Source: Nissolia schottii (Eukaryota > Streptophyta > Magnoliopsida > Fabales > Fabaceae). From it: a DNA stretch of 64,000 nucleotides. The stretch's first letter is position 1. Every line of letters starts with the position of its first letter. The translations under genes were made by a program, and so were the position numbers. The notes beneath the pieces are model-generated. The model searched no databases and had not been told where the DNA came from. It worked only from the letters and a program-made list of their open reading frames with translations. Shown in pieces: positions 60,019 through 64,000 of this stretch. Where the stretch lies: positions 16,959-80,958 of the forward strand of contig QANU01075873.1 of the NCBI GenBank assembly GCA_003254905.1, written 5' to 3'.

Positions 60019-60222
60019 TCGCTGAGCGGCGTCTCAGGCACCGCTGAGCGAGACATGGCTTACGTGGAAAGTTGAAAAGATATTTTTAAATTAAGGCGGT
60101 GGAAGAAGGCTCGAGAAAATTCAGCCGCTGAGCGATGAGGTTAGTACCGCTGAGCGATACCACCTCTATCGCTGAGCGGAGGAGCTCAAACCGCTGAGCG
60201 AACAACAGTTTTCGCTGAGCGG
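60019..60222. repeat. Array of seven CGCTGAGCG motifs in LTR D
   Basis: Seven copies of YCGCTGAGCGR (Y is C or T, R is A or G), in a near-palindrome CGCT-G-AGCG, spaced about 20-80 bases. They occupy the part of the LTR that in B and C holds the ATTCGAAT array. Confidence 0.85.
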
Positions 60223-60483
60223 CTTGAGACTAAGGAAAGCTGATGGCACCCTCTTGAGGCTCATAGTATGGTATTGATGCTGTAATGATGATTGATAGTT
60301 GAATTGGATGCACGTGTATGCTGTATGTCATGAAATAGTATTGACCATGCATGTTATGTGTACTTTATGATGAAATCTGTGATATGTCATGCATTCATGA
60401 GACACTTAGTTAAAGACATGATAATAAACTCAGAGATAAGTAAATATGCTGAAATGAACCATAGGGAAACCAGTATGCCATGC

Positions 60484-60615
60484 TGCAGGTACCATTAATG
60501 CTGCTGAACTAGGGCCAATGCCCAATGCTGCTGAATAAGGGCCAATGCCCAATGCTGCTGAAATATGGCTATATGCCACATGCTGAAAAAGGCTATATGC
60601 CTATGCTGAAAGGCC
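60484..60615. repeat. Short repeat AATGCTGCTGAA-GGGCCAATGCCC in LTR D
   Basis: Several copies of ATGCTGCTGAA alternating with GGGCCAATGCCC and GGCTATATGCC, each half partly palindromic. Confidence 0.75.
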
Positions 60616-60914
60616 GTGATCACGTGAGCCACTATGATCCCACTTCAGGAGGTCTAGGCATCCTGAATGTGGAAGCCCGCCACAGGTGGTGTCGAGATGG
60701 CATACCTGGAGGTGTGCGGTTACCACGCCTATGCATTGTCGAAAGGGGGCAAGCTTAGGTGGGGGTACAATATCCGCCCACTGTCGAGGGGTCCCGAGGG
60801 GGCACACGGCAGGTGGAAGCCCACCGCAGTAAGGTCCAGACAGTGTCGGCCTATACTGAGGGTGTGAGGTTATTCCGTCATACTAGTGTCAACAGAGGAC
60901 ATTACTATGGTGGG

Positions 60915-61125
60915 AATAACACCTATTCTGTTATGCTGTTATATTCTGTTATGCTGTTACATTCTGTTAGACATGTTATTCTGATAATTCTGTCATGTTT
61001 ATGCTGATGACTCTGCTACATGTATTCTGCTGATTCTGTTATGTCTACGTTGGATGACCATGTGATGCATATTCCGATGATTCTGTTATGCTGAATGTAC
61101 TCTGAATATATTCTGTTATACAGTT
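60915..61125. repeat. TTCTGTTATGCTG repeat tract in LTR D
   Basis: Repeated TTCTGTTATGCTGTTA and variants (TGATTCTGTTATG, ATTCTGATAATTCTG). Confidence 0.7.
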
Positions 61126-62219
61126 TGATTACTTGAATATATAGTCTGCTGTTATGCCGTACCGTCAAGAGCACGCTCGAGACGGTTTATACGAGATATT
61201 AATCAGCACGAGAATGTAGTAAACAAGAGTAGTTCCCATGTCACATATTAATGCAGATAAAGCCGTTCAGATAGGCCAGATAATAAATGGTAGGGACTTT
61301 AGTATGTATGTTCACTAGAGATCTCTGAGCGGCCTGAAGTCCGACATAATCTGATATACGACTCAGGAACTAAGGTTATTCCCACTGAGAACCTACCGTT
61401 CTCATCCCCCACTGTTTTATGACTTCAGGTACAGAAGATGATGAATCTTATTTTGAGGATGCAGAAGAGCCGCCAGCTGAGCCATGAGCGGCTAGGAGAT
61501 AGATAGATGTTTATATTTTGCCAAGGGCTTACTGAGTAGCATTCCAGTAGTCCTTGTATTTTGATGTGATGTACTCTGACTTATGTATTCAGTATTACAG
61601 TTTATGTGTATGTGATGTATATTGTACTTACTATGTATACAATGATGTGACCTTGTATGGTGGACCCAATGGATGTATATTACAGATTCTAAGTATGATA
61701 ATGTTATCCGCTTTGTTATATTTGTTTTATTCCAACGCATGGCTCTATTTTATTATTAATGTGATACAAGCAAAAGTTTAAAATGGGTCCTTATTTTCTT
61801 GAGCAACGACTATTTTCAAAAGATAACTATGGACTAAAGTATTCCGACCAAGTAGACAACAACCTAGTGAGCTTTGTTTACTACGTACGGGTAAACAGTT
61901 AGCTAGGGTGTTTCAGCTATCGTGATTTACTAATTTTTTTGATTAGTAGTTCGAGTCTGGTTAAGGTATTCGGGAATTTATTTTCTTATTGGTGTATCGT
62001 ACGTACACTGTCAGTGTCCATAAAAATTTTCGATGGAAACGAAAATCGTTCGGAGGCTCGGAAAAATTCACGGGGTCACACAACCCTAGTGGCATCGGGG
62101 TTTGTCCGTTTAAATGCGGCATCTTAAATCCTTCTCGCGCTTTTACCCCTTGGCCGTCTTTGGTAATTATTTATTTAATGAGATTTCCATAAGGAAAAAA
62201 TCCGGGATGTTACACTTAG

Positions 62220-62544
62220 AATGTTTTCATAGTCATATCACAAGCTCTCACACATTTACTTTAGCTTTAGTCATATCACAACACTATAACCACTTCTACA
62301 CATTCAAATCAAAAAGTTATAGTTGTCTTATTTCCCTTTAGCTTTAGCTCCACTTCAAAATGTTGATCCCTGTCAAAGCAACCCTTAATTGACCCATATG
62401 GCCACATTTCAACTACATTTACTTCATTCGTATATGCCCCCCTAAATATGATAAACAATACTGAAAAGATCACAACATACCACACTAGACAGTAGGATGT
62501 CAAATTTACATCAAACAACCAATAATAACACAAATCACAACTAT
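62220..62544. other. Repeat-derived stretch after LTR C
   Basis: No gene seen. It contains two copies of CTTTAGC(T)TTAG and AGTCATATCACAA about 45 bases apart, and leads into the LINE fragment that follows. Confidence 0.35.
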
Positions 62545-62808
62545 TTACTCATACAACAAATGCCTGCTAAACATCATGGGGACATCAGTTGTGGCAAGAA
62601 TCACCTTCAGTCCATCCCAAAGTAATTTTATGCTCTCCCTAGAATGATTTCCATAGACCAAACATAACAAACATGGGAAATCCAACCCCTTAATTTTGCC
62701 TTGAGCACAGATCCACCTATCTGCATAGGCAAACATATGTGATAGAAAGTCGTTTTCCCACACACATATAAGACCCCCTCCCTTGTCACAACATCGACAA
62801 CCTCTCAT
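62545..62808 (-). mobile_element. Possible L1-type LINE endonuclease fragment
   Basis: The minus-strand frame reads CDKGGGLICVWENDF, LDFPCLLCLVYGNHSRESIK and LLWDGLKVILATTDVPMMFS. This fits the spacing of the L1 apurinic endonuclease (GGL..W, VYG, R..LW..L, then GDFN, here eroded to RHLL). Short and isolated, so the call rests on pattern only. Confidence 0.5.
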
Positions 62809-62809
62809 G

Positions 62810-64000
62810 AAAAATCAACCACATCCCATAATTTCCTCACAAATCTACAATTTAAAAAAAAAATTAGCAGTGATGAGAATGTTGCAATGAAACAAATTTT
62901 AGCAGTGATGAACGTGAATTTAGCCATGTAAGTTGGCCAATATAGTTGTGTCAGAGCTCTCAAAGCATGTGTTGATTTAGAATTGGCAAATATTATATTT
63001 GATGACAAACATTGTGTGAACTTCACTAATGTGTATTAAGTGTTGCAGCAAAAACTGTGGCCCAAAGTACATATAAAAAATCGGAAAAGAAAAATAAGGA
63101 AACTCACGGCCCAAATGAAGTAAGAAAGCCCAAAGTTGTGTGAAGAAAGAAAAGTTACGATAGGATAAAATTTGGGACAACAAATTAAAAAAAGAAAAGA
63201 AAAAGTGACGTAAAGTCACCTGCTAATGGAAAAGGAAATAAAGAAAGAGAAGTCAAACAAAGAAAGAGATTGATAATGACAAGACTACAAAAAGGAAAGC
63301 TTGAGAAAATAAAATCATCATTTCCCACACGGTCAAAAAAAGGAAATAAAGAAAGAAGCTATGCTGCAAAACCGCAGGAATCATTTTGGAAAACGAAGGA
63401 AGAGAAGAAAAAAAGGAAAATATGGAAGCAATGCATCTACAGCTATGGACTCTCCAAAAATGAAGAAGGAAACTACACAAATAAAGTTGTTAAGGGAAAT
63501 TAGGAAGTGATGAAAGCCTTTTTAACCACTTTCTCGGATCTTGACACGGCTTTGGTTTTGTCACAACCATGCCAAGCTCGTTGAAAGCTTCTATGCGCTT
63601 TTGTCGTTCAAATTAAATATTTATATACATACCTACTTTACGGCTTTCAGATTCCAAAGGAATCCAATTGCAGTATAGGGTATGGTCGATCCCACAGGGA
63701 GTTGTAAAAATACCATTCTTGAGTTCATTTAATTAAACAATGAGGTGAAAGATTTGTGATTTGATTTATATTTAAATAGACTAAATAAATAAAAGACAGG
63801 AAAATAAAATAGGAAACAAATCAGAGGTAGTTCCGGAGCTTGTTGGGAATTTTAATCACATCATAGTTTCATGCATCCAGTTACTTATTACACAGAACCA
63901 TTATTTCATTGATTGCCCACCACCAGATCTTATCTTTTACATAGCTTTCGCATATGCAAAGATTACAAGTTTCCTTTATTAAACTGTTACTTTCGTATAC
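62810..64000. other. Unresolved right-hand end of the window
   Basis: Purine-rich, mostly noncoding sequence. The segment around 63670-63705 (GGGTATGGTCGATCCCACAG) resembles a motif often seen in internal noncoding parts of plant LTR retrotransposons, but no LTR or coding domain is visible here. Confidence 0.35.

Larger units (their letters stand above)
58810..61915 (+). mobile_element. LTR D: solo LTR nested in LTR C, opposite orientation
   Basis: It starts TGTAACAACCCGAC and ends GCTAGGGTGTTTCA. The exact duplication GCTAT is at 58805-58809 and 61916-61920. Length 3,106. It shares the central block GATCTCTGAGCGGCCTGAAG, the stem-loop at 61386-61404 and the 3' end with the other copies. In place of ATTCGAAT palindromes it carries CGCTGAGCG repeats plus two other short repeat tracts. 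Confidence 0.85.
55833..62214 (-). mobile_element. LTR C: long solo LTR, interrupted by LTR D
   Basis: On the plus strand it starts TGAAACACCCTTAC and ends TCCGGGATGTTACA, with the exact duplication CTTAG at 55828-55832 and 62215-62219. Removing LTR D and one GCTAT leaves about 3,270 bases. It belongs to the same family as A, B and D: the minus-strand 5' end is TGTAACATCCCGGATTTTTT, and it has a shared central block, stem-loop at 56777-56795, ATTCGAAT palindrome array and 3' end near CGCTATAGTCGTAAA. No internal retrotransposon genes are present. Confidence 0.82.

Noticed and set aside
58810..62214. A single element bounded by TGTAACAACCC and GGGATGTTACA
   Set aside because: No duplication fits this interval. 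GCTAT flanks 58810-61915 and CTTAG flanks 55833-62214, giving two nested LTRs.
1..64000. CRISPR arrays, tRNA or rRNA genes, bacterial-type operons
   Set aside because: None seen. The sequence is plant nuclear DNA, and the tRNA-like boxes found belong to SINEs.

Overview
This is a plant nuclear window, almost certainly from a eudicot and plausibly a legume. It is AT-rich and has GT-AG introns. Its genes belong to plant families (tonoplast monosaccharide transporter, plant CPSF73-II, plant MYB/SANT factor, Ptta/En/Spm-type transposase), and it is full of plant transposable elements. The lineage is inferred from gene content and style only, since no database search was possible.

Layout. (1) Positions 1-9211: two tandem, same-strand, seven-exon genes of the plant transposase (Ptta/En/Spm, Transposase_24-like) family. 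The first is cut by the window edge. Both read through without a stop, and four internal exons have identical lengths. (2) 10260-16119, minus strand: a complete six-exon tonoplast monosaccharide transporter / monosaccharide-sensing protein (TMT/MSSP), 707 residues. (3) 16120-22650: a gene-poor AT-rich stretch with a SINE, MITEs and a tandem repeat. (4) 22275-31140: a segmental duplication carrying a MYB/SANT repressor-like gene twice. The upstream copy is a clear pseudogene. The downstream copy is open but has a damaged exon 1/2 junction. Between them lie a solo LTR, MITEs and a Ty1/copia 5' remnant whose end coincides with the edge of the duplication. (5) 33165-54574, plus strand: a 13-exon, 21-kb CPSF73-II (plant INTS11-like metallo-beta-lactamase/beta-CASP) gene. 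Its introns have been colonised by SINEs, RTE-LINE fragments, Ty3/gypsy and Ty1/copia remnants, a hAT-like MITE and a nested pair of long solo LTRs. (6) 55833-62214: a second nested pair of the same LTR family, followed by a LINE endonuclease fragment and unresolved repeats.

The most striking structure is four copies of one long-LTR family (about 2.7-3.6 kb each, TG...CA ends) arranged as two nested, opposite-orientation pairs: B inside A and D inside C. All four have exact 5-bp target-site duplications (TATAC, ATGTG, CTTAG, GCTAT). Without these duplications, each pair would look like one element with long terminal inverted repeats. LTR A itself splits a tRNA-type SINE, giving a three-level nest inside one intron. 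At matching positions, B and C carry arrays of the palindrome ATTCGAAT, D carries an unrelated palindrome CGCTGAGCG, and A carries longer tandem repeats.

The cellular genes have unrelated jobs: vacuolar sugar loading, transcriptional repression and RNA 3'-end processing. I see no operon-like or pathway link between them. Their common theme is heavy invasion by mobile DNA, with intact splice sites where the insertions are intronic.
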